NCBI GenBank assembly: GCA_013290125.1
Contig: JABCYQ010000003.1
Location: 80,333-144,332 of the forward strand
Reading direction: 5' to 3'
Length of the DNA stretch: 64,000 bases
Origin: Vulcanimicrobiota bacterium
Lineage (GTDB): Bacteria > Vulcanimicrobiota > Vulcanimicrobiia > Eremiobacterales > Eremiobacteraceae
Shown: piece after piece, positions 43,032 through 50,790 of the stretch
Position numbering within the stretch: position 1 is the first letter of the stretch
Layout of the letters: each line of letters opens with the position of its first letter
Program-made: the position numbers and the translations under genes
Notes under the pieces: model-generated
Database searches by the model: none
Told to the model about the DNA's origin: nothing
What the model saw: only the letters and a program-made list of their open reading frames with translations

Positions 43032-45164
43032 TCACGTGCCTTTTTCAGCGCCGATATAGCGGATGAACTTCAGGATGAACTGGGGCGCCGTGGAGAGCAA
43101 AGACGCGTCGCCGTACGCTAAATATACCTCGCCGCCCACGAATTTTTGGTGAAACGCGGCGGATATATTCCACGCGTTTTCGGCAGCAGGTGCGGTTGTG
43201 AATTCGGGCGGGGTGCCGATGATGCGTCGCACGCCGAGGGCAAGCGCCTGATTCGGTCCGGATTGATACGAGTAGCTCGCGCGTTCCAGCCACTGTGTCA
43301 GTTGCTGGCCCTTATCTGGGATAAACATCCTGTCGTCCACGAACTGATCGGTGTCGTCGGCTTCCAGCGATATCGCGCCGCGCGTTCCCAGACGAACGGT
43401 GGCGCTGCGCGCCCACGTGTTGAGTCGGCCCGGACCGAAATGACCGGTATTGAATGCGACGAATGCCGGCAACGCGCCATTCAAGTTGTATCCAACTTGC
43501 GCGCCCTGCTGTGTGACCGGCACAAAGGGACCCTCCATGAGCGGCTGACCCTTCACCGGCAGGTTCTGGAAGCGCACGTATGATGATCCAGTCGAGAGCT
43601 GCAGGTTGAAGAGCGTGCGGGTGGTGAGCGAACCCAACACGGCGCTGACGGACTGATCCAACGCGCCCGTGTGATCGTGATATCGGTCGAGGTTGCCGTT
43701 CACGTCAAATTCTATGTACCGGTCCGTCGGCGCGAACTTGAACGGTTTGAAAAAATTGACATTGTACCCGGCGATGTCAGGATGCTGCACGAGTCCGTCC
43801 GTAGGGTCGAAGTACAGCCCGACTTTGCGCAGCACGGCGGATATCGCTGATCCGTTCGGACTAAAGAGATTGACGCCGCCTTCGTATCGTTGTGCTTGCG
43901 ACCCGTCGAACACTTGCGAGCCAGAATTGTTCCCGAATCTCGCGAACTCTTGAAGATTCGTCAGGTTGCTGTGCGTGAAGGTGATGCCGTCGGCGTCATT
44001 GTGAAGATCCGGCGTATCGACCATGCTCCCTTGGAAGTTGAAGGCCGTCTTTTGATTCGGCGTCACGTAGTTCACGGCTTCGGCCGTGTCGTCGCGTTGG
44101 ACACCCGTCGTATGCAGCATGCCGTAACTGAAGAGGCCGCGTTGCCCTTCGACCGCGTAACCCTCACGCGGCGTCGGAATGGCCGGCGTATAGAACTCGA
44201 TGATGCCCGGGCATCCCGAGCAGACTCCGTTGGGATAGCTGTAGAAGTTCGCGCCTTGTGTGAAAAACGGCCGCACTTCCTGATAGATGCGTGGAAAGGC
44301 GGTCGGCGCGATCGTCTGCTGATCGGTCTCGACGTTGGAGTAATCGGGATAGAGCGTGCCGACAAATGAGGTCCCGGGGATGAGCGGGATCGAGAGGTCC
44401 GCGCCTTCACGTATCGCCGATCCGCCCGCGGTGACGGACGCCGCCTTTCCCAACGCATAGATTCCGAATCGGGGTTTCTCGCGCAGCGCGGCGAGCTTCG
44501 GCAATCCGGCGAGCGAACCGGAATAGTTGACGTCGTTGAAGTCGGTCTGAGCCGGACCGAAGCTCCAGACGAATGGATGGTTAGTGACCGGCATATAGCG
44601 GATGAACTGGATGCGCCAATCGCCCGAGCCCGTGCCGTGCATGACCGCCAGCGGGATCTTCATCGTGATGGTGTAACCGCCGGCGACGACCCGGCCCGCG
44701 CTCCACCACTCCGGTTCGAACGAGTTGTTCTCGGTCGAGAACTGGTAGTGCGTGCCGATCGCGGTGGACGTGAACTTGTATCGAAACCCACGGGTTCCGT
44801 TGGGCCAAAGATCGACTTGCACTTCGTCGTCGGTGTCCAACCCCACGCCGTTCGTGTGCTCGGTCGTGCGCACCGGAATGCTCTGCTTGGCATCGATGCC
44901 AACGTAAAGAAAGGCGCCGTCGGTCAGCGTGTACACCGCTGTGTCCTCTTTGGCCGCCGCGTGATCGCGCAAATCGTACGAGAGATGGGTGACCGCGGCG
45001 TCTTTCCATGCCGGACTGTCTAGCGTGCCGTCGATCACCGGAGCCGCCGACGTGTGCGGAACGACGAGCGAGCCTATGTGAATCGTCTCACTGTTCGCGG
45101 CGACCGCCGATGGCGAGCAGAGAAATAGGATAAAAAGACATCGCAACGCCGCGCGCCGCACCAT
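43032..45164 (-). CDS. CBM9-like / DUF5916-type outer-membrane protein
   Basis: 710 residues from the ATG at 45164, 5 nt after GGAGG; the open frame further upstream is the antisense of the nucleotidyltransferase gene. Signal peptide about 1-23 (ALRCLFILFLCSPSAVA). The N-terminal 200 residues are a CBM9-like sandwich (VIDGTLDSPAWKDA, DDEVQVDLWPNGTRGFRYKF, WRIQFIRYMPV). The rest is long and beta-rich (DYSNVETDQQ, VRPFFTQGANFY, FGPGRLNTWARSATVRLG) and should form a barrel. The substrate is unknown. It is convergent with the peptide-binding protein gene, 20 bp apart, and has a near-perfect promoter. Confidence 0.85.
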   Translation of the reverse strand: MVRRAALRCLFILFLCSPSAVAANSETIHIGSLVVPHTSAAPVIDGTLDSPAWKDAAVTHLSYDLRDHAAAKEDTAVYTLTDGAFLYVGIDAKQSIPVRTTEHTNGVGLDTDDEVQVDLWPNGTRGFRYKFTSTAIGTHYQFSTENNSFEPEWWSAGRVVAGGYTITMKIPLAVMHGTGSGDWRIQFIRYMPVTNHPFVWSFGPAQTDFNDVNYSGSLAGLPKLAALREKPRFGIYALGKAASVTAGGSAIREGADLSIPLIPGTSFVGTLYPDYSNVETDQQTIAPTAFPRIYQEVRPFFTQGANFYSYPNGVCSGCPGIIEFYTPAIPTPREGYAVEGQRGLFSYGMLHTTGVQRDDTAEAVNYVTPNQKTAFNFQGSMVDTPDLHNDADGITFTHSNLTNLQEFARFGNNSGSQVFDGSQAQRYEGGVNLFSPNGSAISAVLRKVGLYFDPTDGLVQHPDIAGYNVNFFKPFKFAPTDRYIEFDVNGNLDRYHDHTGALDQSVSAVLGSLTTRTLFNLQLSTGSSYVRFQNLPVKGQPLMEGPFVPVTQQGAQVGYNLNGALPAFVAFNTGHFGPGRLNTWARSATVRLGTRGAISLEADDTDQFVDDRMFIPDKGQQLTQWLERASYSYQSGPNQALALGVRRIIGTPPEFTTAPAAENAWNISAAFHQKFVGGEVYLAYGDASLLSTAPQFILKFIRYIGAEKGT

Positions 45165-45183
45165 GGCTACCTCCGGCCCGACT

Positions 45184-45197
45184 ACTAAATGCTTAGT
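45184..45197. promoter_or_regulatory. ACTA-N6-TAGT palindrome (putative operator)
   Basis: ACTAAATGCTTAGT lies between the -10 box and the start codon, around the expected transcription start. The half-sites and 6-base spacing equal those at 1823-1836, before the paralogous gene. Confidence 0.5.
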
Positions 45198-45198
45198 T

Positions 45199-45227
45199 AT
45201 TGTAGCGGGCGGTCGCGCGAGTGTCAA
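45199..45227 (-). promoter_or_regulatory. near-consensus promoter of the second DUF5916-type gene
   Basis: On the minus strand: TTGACA (45222-45227), 17 bases, TACAAT (45199-45204). It directs transcription toward the ATG at 45164. Confidence 0.8.
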
Positions 45228-45275
45228 CACTTGGATGCGAAGGTCGCAGTCGCCAGACCGCGGTACCTGACATAG

Positions 45276-46019
45276 ATGTTCTCGCCTGGCGAGCGCGCCA
45301 CGTTGCGCGACGAATTGATCGCATCGGCTCGCGCTGACGGCCGGATCGTAGGCGCCGCGCTGACCGGCTCCGCCGCTGCCGGACGCGAAGATCGCTGGTC
45401 GGACATCGACCTCGCGTTCGGCGTCGCAGCCGAGGCGGACTTCAAGAAGACGATCGCCGACTGGACCGAACGGATGTATCGCAGCCACGAGGCCGTCCAC
45501 CATCTCGATGTCTTTCGCGGCGCAACGCTGTATCGGGTCTTCTTGCTCGCCAACACGCTGCAGGTCGATCTCGCTTTTTCTCCGGCACCTGAATTCGGGG
45601 CCATCGCGCCCAGCTTTCGCCTTCTCTTCGGAACCGCGAGCGAACAGCCCGCGACGAAAACTCAAGGTCCCGTCGAGCTTATCGGCCTCGGATGGCTCTA
45701 CGCGCTTCATGCCCGATCGAGCATCGCGCGTGCGCGAGTCTGGCAAGCTGAGTACATGATCAGCGGACTGCGCGATCACGTTCTCGCACTGGCTTGCCTA
45801 CGCAATGGCGTCCTCGCCGTCCAGGCCCGCGGGATCGACAGCTTGCCCGCAGATGCGACGGGTGCCGCTGCCGATGCGCTTGTGCGCTCTCTCGACCTCG
45901 CGGAACTTTCGCGCGCGTTCAAAGCCGCCACCGTCGCTTTGCTCGTCGAAATCGAATTCGTCGACCCGCAGCTTGCCGCACGTCTGACATCGGCGATTCG
46001 CGAACTGGCCGGCGGCTAA
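45276..46019 (+). CDS. nucleotidyltransferase-domain protein
   Basis: 247 residues. The pol-beta-type motif AALTGSAAAGREDRWSDIDLAFG gives the GS...SDID metal-binding pair, and the third acidic position lies in LQVDLAFS. The C-terminal half is helical. The size and layout match stand-alone nucleotidyltransferases such as aminoglycoside-adenylyltransferase-like or minimal nucleotidyltransferase proteins; the substrate is not known. The upstream region is shared with the divergent DUF5916-type gene. Confidence 0.85.
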   Translation: MFSPGERATLRDELIASARADGRIVGAALTGSAAAGREDRWSDIDLAFGVAAEADFKKTIADWTERMYRSHEAVHHLDVFRGATLYRVFLLANTLQVDLAFSPAPEFGAIAPSFRLLFGTASEQPATKTQGPVELIGLGWLYALHARSSIARARVWQAEYMISGLRDHVLALACLRNGVLAVQARGIDSLPADATGAAADALVRSLDLAELSRAFKAATVALLVEIEFVDPQLAARLTSAIRELAGG

Positions 46020-46020
46020 G

Positions 46021-46494
46021 TCATGGCGTGGTGACCGTCAGCGTGATATTGGTGACCTCGACGCCTTCGGTCTTCACTATCGACACGCTTTGCTGCGTCG
46101 TGCCGGCAGTCATCATGAAGTCGGCCGATTCCTGACTCTGGTCCTTCTCATGCCCGGTCCCGGCATGCGCCGGAAGAGCGTTCTGATACCACGCGTATAC
46201 TTTGTCGAAAGGATCTTTGGTCATGTACACGTCCGAGGCAACGTGCTTGCCGTTGACGGTAGGCGTCTCCCCGGCAGCCAGCGTCGCGCCGGGATAGACG
46301 GGCAATTTCGTCATGAGAACTGTTGCGCCCGTTGCGGCTGTGGCCATAGCGGGCGAGGCCGCGGCCGACGAAGTGCTCGTCTGGCTTGCAGTATCGTTCT
46401 TGGCGCATCCCGCGCTGATCATGGCCCAGCCGATCAGCGCGAGCGCCACCCCGCGCCGCGCACCGAGATAGCCAAATGGAGATTGTTTGCTCAT
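46021..46494 (-). CDS. small lipoprotein of unknown function
   Basis: 157 residues from the ATG at 46494 (GAGAGG about 8 nt upstream). A lipoprotein signal ends in AMISAGC. A Ser/Ala/Thr-rich linker precedes a domain with LPVYPGATLAAGET, SDVYMTKDPFDKVYAWYQNAL and VSIVKTEGVEVTNITLTVTTP. The pattern YMTKDPFDKVYAWYQ is common in small exported proteins whose role is not known. It is convergent with the nucleotidyltransferase gene. Confidence 0.65.
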   Translation of the reverse strand: MSKQSPFGYLGARRGVALALIGWAMISAGCAKNDTASQTSTSSAAASPAMATAATGATVLMTKLPVYPGATLAAGETPTVNGKHVASDVYMTKDPFDKVYAWYQNALPAHAGTGHEKDQSQESADFMMTAGTTQQSVSIVKTEGVEVTNITLTVTTP

Positions 46495-46615
46495 CACGAC
46501 ATCCTCTCTAAGCGGTGAACTAGGCCAAGGGTACTACGCAGCCGTCCGGTCAGCGTCTTGCCTGCACGAGGGTAGGCCCGAGGCGAATTACGCAAAATCT
46601 CCGAACGGCCCAGCT

Positions 46616-47359
46616 ATGGCGGAACTCGGCCCAAAGCGTTATCCGGGAATGGCGCTTGCCGTTGCAAGTCTCGCGGCTGCTGTTTTGACGACCGCCTTTG
46701 CTCCAGAGCCTGCCTCGAACGACCTGGTTCGCATCACTCTGCCGCAAGCCACGTTTTTCCTCGCGCGCGTCGGCGAAAAAGAGCAGCTCTACGTCGTCGG
46801 CATTGACGCGAAGCACGATGAGCGAGACGTTTCGACGTCTTCGAGCGGAACGAAGTACATTTCGAGCAACCCCACTGTCCTCGGCGTCGATCGAGACGGT
46901 CGCGTGAGCGCGAACGGATTTGGCACCGCCGTCGTCATGGTGCAGCACGGTAATCTCAAGGCCTTCGCGATGTTCTGGGTCGAGGACCCGGTCCATCCTC
47001 AACCTCCGCGCGACGTGACGAACGAAGTGAGGATCACCCGCCTGCCCGTGCAGATCACCGCGGAAGATCCGACTGAAAACCGTTTTGATCAGACAATCCG
47101 CATCACGAACGTGCAGGCGATTCCGTTGTTGGGTCGGCTCTACGTGGTGGTCGCTGGTCTTCCACCGCGAGCCGTCATCTTTGGCGGGCGGACGAAAACG
47201 GTGGCGCCGGTCGGTTCGCCGTTCTATTGGGCGCAACTCCCGGACGGCCTCACTCTGCAGCCGGGCCAGAGCGTTACCGTCAATTTCCAGACCTGGCTCT
47301 TGAGCACCGAACGTTTCGATTGCACGGTCCGCGTCTTCCAAAGTTCGGTCGACCCGTGA
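46616..47359 (+). CDS. exported protein with Big_2-like domain
   Basis: 247 residues from the ATG at 46616. The signal peptide (GMALAVASLAAAVLTTAFA) precedes a bacterial-Ig-like stretch (DVSTSSSGTKYISSNPTVLGVDRDGRVSANGFGTAVVMVQHGNL), then a second beta module of about 110 residues (DQTIRITNVQAIPLLGRLYVVVAGLP). Big_2 domains are adhesion or spacer modules on the cell surface. The frame is open further up, but those residues carry no signal. No partner genes are evident. Confidence 0.65.
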   Translation: MAELGPKRYPGMALAVASLAAAVLTTAFAPEPASNDLVRITLPQATFFLARVGEKEQLYVVGIDAKHDERDVSTSSSGTKYISSNPTVLGVDRDGRVSANGFGTAVVMVQHGNLKAFAMFWVEDPVHPQPPRDVTNEVRITRLPVQITAEDPTENRFDQTIRITNVQAIPLLGRLYVVVAGLPPRAVIFGGRTKTVAPVGSPFYWAQLPDGLTLQPGQSVTVNFQTWLLSTERFDCTVRVFQSSVDP

Positions 47360-47377
47360 GTTCCTAGCGATCGATCG

Positions 47378-48193
47378 TCACGTAGGAACTCGCGCGCTGA
47401 CCACGGGCACCATCCACACGGCATACCCATTGGAATCTCGCACGTTTGCGACCATCTGGTCGAAATAGTCGATCGCCGTTTGCCGCGAAAATCGCGTCAG
47501 CTCGCCGATCGAATCCGCATAGCCGTCACGCCAGGCGGTGAGGATCGTTGCGAAGAGTTCGCGCGAACGCAGCGTGTCCACCACGACGTAGTCGATCGCT
47601 ATCTCCGCTAGATCCAGCGCTTTGAGTATGCTGAAGGTGTTGCGACCGATGAATAGGTCGGTAGCCGTCGCTGCCTCAAAGCTCCTCGGCGCCGCATGCC
47701 AGAAATCTCCCGGGTCGAGTGTCGCGCGCTGGAAATGCAGCATCCCGTAGTCCTCGGGGATCAGATGAAGATAGCCGCCGCGGCGGGTGACGCGCGCGAG
47801 TTCCGCGATCACGCGGTCGGGATGTGGGATCGAGTGGAGGACATGGCGGCACACCGTCAGGTCGAAGCTCGCATCGTCCGCATCGAGCTCGTATATGCTC
47901 TGATGCTCGAACGATACCCGCGGCGAAAGCGCCGCGAACTGCGACCGCGCTCGTTCGAGATGAGCGTCGATGATATCCACGCCCAAGACGCGGGCGCGCG
48001 GATACAGCTCAGCGAGTCGAGACGTGATCTCTCCGGTGCCGCAGCCTGCGTCGAGTATCCGCGCTTCGGCGGGCAGCTTGTAACGGGCGAAGAGCGATGA
48101 TTCCTGTGGCCAGATGGCTCGCGCCTGCGCATCAAGATTGCGCACCATGGATTCGTCAGCCATCTGTTTTGCATGCGGATTCAAGTCGTCCAT
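47378..48193 (-). CDS. class I SAM-dependent methyltransferase
   Basis: 271 residues from the ATG at 48193. Motif I is ARILDAGCGTGEITSRLAE, motif II the acidic VLGVDII, then DDASFDLTVCRHVLHSIPHPDRVIAELARVTRRGGYLHLIPEDYG (motif post-II and III). This is a Methyltransf_11/25-type Rossmann enzyme. The C-terminal 90 residues, which would shape the substrate pocket, have no recognisable family marks. Upstream lies an intrinsic terminator, so it has its own transcript. Confidence 0.88.
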   Translation of the reverse strand: MDDLNPHAKQMADESMVRNLDAQARAIWPQESSLFARYKLPAEARILDAGCGTGEITSRLAELYPRARVLGVDIIDAHLERARSQFAALSPRVSFEHQSIYELDADDASFDLTVCRHVLHSIPHPDRVIAELARVTRRGGYLHLIPEDYGMLHFQRATLDPGDFWHAAPRSFEAATATDLFIGRNTFSILKALDLAEIAIDYVVVDTLRSRELFATILTAWRDGYADSIGELTRFSRQTAIDYFDQMVANVRDSNGYAVWMVPVVSARVPT

Positions 48194-48243
48194 ATCGCGC
48201 CCGAGATTCTTCAGGACCGGGTTGCGTCCCGTCTGATTAAGAA

Positions 48244-48275
48244 AGAGGGACCGCACCGTTCGGCGCAGTCCCTCT
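48244..48275 (-). terminator. intrinsic terminator behind the small membrane peptide gene
   Basis: On the minus strand AGAGGGAC and GTCCCTCT form an 8-base stem around 16 bases, which can extend by further C/G pairs. TTTCTT follows. It lies 37 bases after the stop of the 22-codon ORF. Confidence 0.6.
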
Positions 48276-48311
48276 GGCTGTCGTTATAGTTTCCCTAGTT
48301 CTTGTTCGCCG

Positions 48312-48380
48312 TCAGAGCTTCAAGTGACCCGAGACCATCAAGAAGATCAACGCGACGAGCACCAGAATTGCGGTTTCCAA
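48312..48380 (-). CDS. 22-residue single-helix membrane peptide
   Basis: A short frame from a TTG at 48380 preceded by a perfect AGGAGG with 9-base spacing. It encodes METAILVLVALIFLMVSG plus four residues: one uninterrupted hydrophobic helix with an acidic first turn and a basic end. It ends at TGA (48312-48314) and is followed by an intrinsic terminator, so it sits in a compact unit of ribosome site, ORF and terminator. It could be a KdpF-like or type-I-toxin-like peptide; there is no sequence identity to claim either. It lies 94 bp downstream of the Kelch gene. Confidence 0.5.
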   Translation of the reverse strand: METAILVLVALIFLMVSGHLKL

Positions 48381-48473
48381 AACTATCAGCCTCCTTTTAT
48401 AAAGGTGATTGGATTTTACCCATTTCCAGCGTCGCCAAAACGCCGTTTTTGGCCAAGTCTTTGCATCGCAAAG

Positions 48474-49463
48474 TCACTGGGTGAATGCCTCGACGGTGTT
48501 CAAGTCGCTGCCGTTCGTGCCGCCGATAGCGAAGAGCACGTTCTTGACGGCGCCGGCGGCAAGGCCCAGCCGCGCGGTCGGCATCGATGACCGCGTGGTC
48601 CACCGTATGGTCGCCGGATTGTAGGCCTGAAGCGTCGTCAAGTACTGGGCCGCGGGGCCGCTGCCGCCGACCACGTAGATCTTTCCGCGGATGGTGCCGG
48701 CTGCCGCGAAGCCGCTCGCCGTCGACATAGACGGTTCAGTAATCCAGGCGTTGGTGGCGGGGTTGTACGCGTACAGCGCGCTCAAGGTTTCGGTTGCGTT
48801 ATGGCCGCCACACGCATAGAGAATGCCGTTGACAACGCTCGCGACCATCGCTGTTTGAGCCGCTGGGAGCGGGGCCCTCGCCGTCCACGTGTTGGTCGCG
48901 GGTTTGTATACTTCGACCGTATTGAGGAAGTGGCCGTTCGCATCGTCGCCGCCGACGGCGTAGAGTCCGCCATAGACGACACCGACCGCGACCGCATTCT
49001 GCGCCGTCAACATCGGGGCTTTGGCGGTCCAAGTATCCGTCGCTGGATCGTATGCCTCGACCGTCGTCAATGCGCCGTGGGCGTTTGAATTGCCGCCGAC
49101 CGCATAGAGTATGCCGTTGACAACGCCCACGCCGAGATTCTCGCGTGGCGTGAGCATCGGTGCCTTCGAAGTCCAAACGTCGGTCGCCGGGTCATATGCC
49201 TCGAGCGCGCCCGAATCGGTGCCGAGTTGCGCGCCGCCGACCGCGTAGACGATGCCGTTGACGACTCCGGCGGCCAAAAAGCGGCGCGCCGTCGGCATCG
49301 ATGCTTTTGTCGACCAGCTGCCGGCGCCTTGCTGGATGGTCGGATAGCCGGCACCGCCGGAATTTGGCACAAGCGCCGGAGAAGAATGCATTGAACAACC
49401 GAATATGACTGAGATACCTGCGGCGACGACCAACGCCGCGGCGACGGACGAATCCCGAAACAT
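48474..49463 (-). CDS. Kelch-repeat beta-propeller lipoprotein
   Basis: 329 residues. The N-terminus (VAAALVVAAGISVIFGC) is a lipoprotein signal. About six Kelch repeats follow, each with the pattern of small residues, GxxYAVGG and YDPATDxWTxxAPM, for example GIVYAVGGAQLGTDSGALEAYDPATDVW and YNPATNAWITEPSM. The fold is a six-blade propeller used for binding or scaffolding outside the cytoplasm. The ligand is unknown. Confidence 0.88.
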   Translation of the reverse strand: MFRDSSVAAALVVAAGISVIFGCSMHSSPALVPNSGGAGYPTIQQGAGSWSTKASMPTARRFLAAGVVNGIVYAVGGAQLGTDSGALEAYDPATDVWTSKAPMLTPRENLGVGVVNGILYAVGGNSNAHGALTTVEAYDPATDTWTAKAPMLTAQNAVAVGVVYGGLYAVGGDDANGHFLNTVEVYKPATNTWTARAPLPAAQTAMVASVVNGILYACGGHNATETLSALYAYNPATNAWITEPSMSTASGFAAAGTIRGKIYVVGGSGPAAQYLTTLQAYNPATIRWTTRSSMPTARLGLAAGAVKNVLFAIGGTNGSDLNTVEAFTQ

Positions 49464-49633
49464 ATAGAGGCCCCTATCTGGACTGACGAGCGAGGCCCAC
49501 GGTCGTAAACGGCCGAGGGTCGAGTCCTGTTTGCGTTAAACGCTGGACCCGGACCTCTAATCCGGCTTCGTATGTCGTAGCACGTAGCGGCCAAAACAGG
49601 TCGAAGAGTCGGCGTGGCGGGAAGACAGAATCG

Positions 49634-50323
49634 ATGAAGCGTTCCATCACGATCGCGATGTGTTCGCTGGCTCTGCTGGCGTGCTGCGCGGCTTCGGTCC
49701 CGGGACCTTCGGTTAGGGACGGACAGATCGCGCTTGCAAAAGGCTACGTCGCAGCGCTGCACTCGAAGGACCACGCGCGCGTGATGAGTTTCTTCCATCC
49801 ATCCGTGCGTGCGTGTATCAACGATAAGACTCGATCCTTCTACGACTACATCGTCGCCCAGCAACTCCAGGGTATGCCGGCCAGCGACTACACAAAGATC
49901 ACGATCACAAAGGTCGGACCGAAGTACACACCGATCATCTGGGCGTTCGTGCCGGCCAAGGGCTTTCCATATCCCGTGATGCCGACGTACGACATCCAAC
50001 TCGATTTCCAGTCGTCGACGAGCGACTTGCTCACGGACATGCTCGAGGTCGCGCCGAGCGGATCGTCGTGGTACTTGGTCGTGCCGTGTCCGAATGCATA
50101 CGGGTTAACATACATGCGAGATATGCAGGCTCGCGGCGATCGTCAACGAGCGCAGGCGAAGCAGCTCGCGTCCGCGGTGCATGGCGCGCTGCTTGCGCAG
50201 ATCAAGCAGTTCCTGTCGCACGGCGACACGTTGGGAGCGGCCAAAGCGTATCAGAAAGCAACCGGCTCTGATTTTTCGACGGCGGTCACCGTGATCGACG
50301 TACTAGACGGTCAGAAGCCCTGA
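49634..50323 (+). CDS. exported protein of unknown function
   Basis: 229 residues. The signal peptide (RSITIAMCSLALLACCAA) may be of lipoprotein type (LLACC). The mature part includes AKGYVAALHSKDHARVMSFFHPSVRACIND, which resembles NTF2/SnoaL-like starts, and a C-terminal helical stretch (ALLAQIKQFLSHGDTLGAAKAYQKATG). No firm family. It ends 17 bp before the next secreted gene on the same strand. Confidence 0.6.
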   Translation: MKRSITIAMCSLALLACCAASVPGPSVRDGQIALAKGYVAALHSKDHARVMSFFHPSVRACINDKTRSFYDYIVAQQLQGMPASDYTKITITKVGPKYTPIIWAFVPAKGFPYPVMPTYDIQLDFQSSTSDLLTDMLEVAPSGSSWYLVVPCPNAYGLTYMRDMQARGDRQRAQAKQLASAVHGALLAQIKQFLSHGDTLGAAKAYQKATGSDFSTAVTVIDVLDGQKP

Positions 50324-50340
50324 TCTTGCGAGGAATTGAC

Positions 50341-50790
50341 ATGAGACGGATTTTGACGGCTTGCGTCGCTAGCGCGCTCGCATCCTTAGGCATACTTCTT
50401 TCGTCGAGCGGCGCCGCGGCCGCCGATTTCAGCGGCACGTGGGCGATCAGCGGCACACTCGGAGACCCCGTGATCGTCACGGCCACGCCGAATTGCACAT
50501 TTCAGCAGGACGGCGACAAGATATCCGGCACGTGCAAAGGTCCGAATGCGACCGGTTCGGTGGATGGCATGGTGGACGGATCGACGATAACCTGGAATTG
50601 GCATGCAGTGCCGATAACGGCGCGCGGACTCGGCGGCGTGGCCACATTCAAAGGCGTTCTGGGCGCGGACGGGACCCTCAGCGGAACGTGGACGCATTCT
50701 GCCGTCGATGGCGTGGCCGGAAAATTTTCAGCGCAGAGACAAGTGCAGACCCAACCGTCACCCGCTACGAGCCCGGCGCCGGCAATGTGA
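50341..50790 (+). CDS. small exported beta-barrel-like protein
   Basis: 149 residues from the ATG at 50341, with GAGG 7-8 nt upstream. The signal peptide ends near SSSGAAAA. The mature part reads FSGTWAISGTLGDPVIVTATPNCTFQQDGDKISGTCKG and GTLSGTWTHSAVDG, the repetitive strand pattern seen in small lipocalin-like exported proteins. Two Cys may pair. The last 26 bases overlap the 3' end of the RHS-repeat gene on the other strand. Confidence 0.65.
   Translation: MRRILTACVASALASLGILLSSSGAAAADFSGTWAISGTLGDPVIVTATPNCTFQQDGDKISGTCKGPNATGSVDGMVDGSTITWNWHAVPITARGLGGVATFKGVLGADGTLSGTWTHSAVDGVAGKFSAQRQVQTQPSPATSPAPAM

Noticed and set aside
45165..45779. N-terminal extension of the DUF5916-type protein
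   Set aside because: It is antisense to the nucleotidyltransferase gene. A signal peptide, ribosome site and promoter all place the start at 45164.
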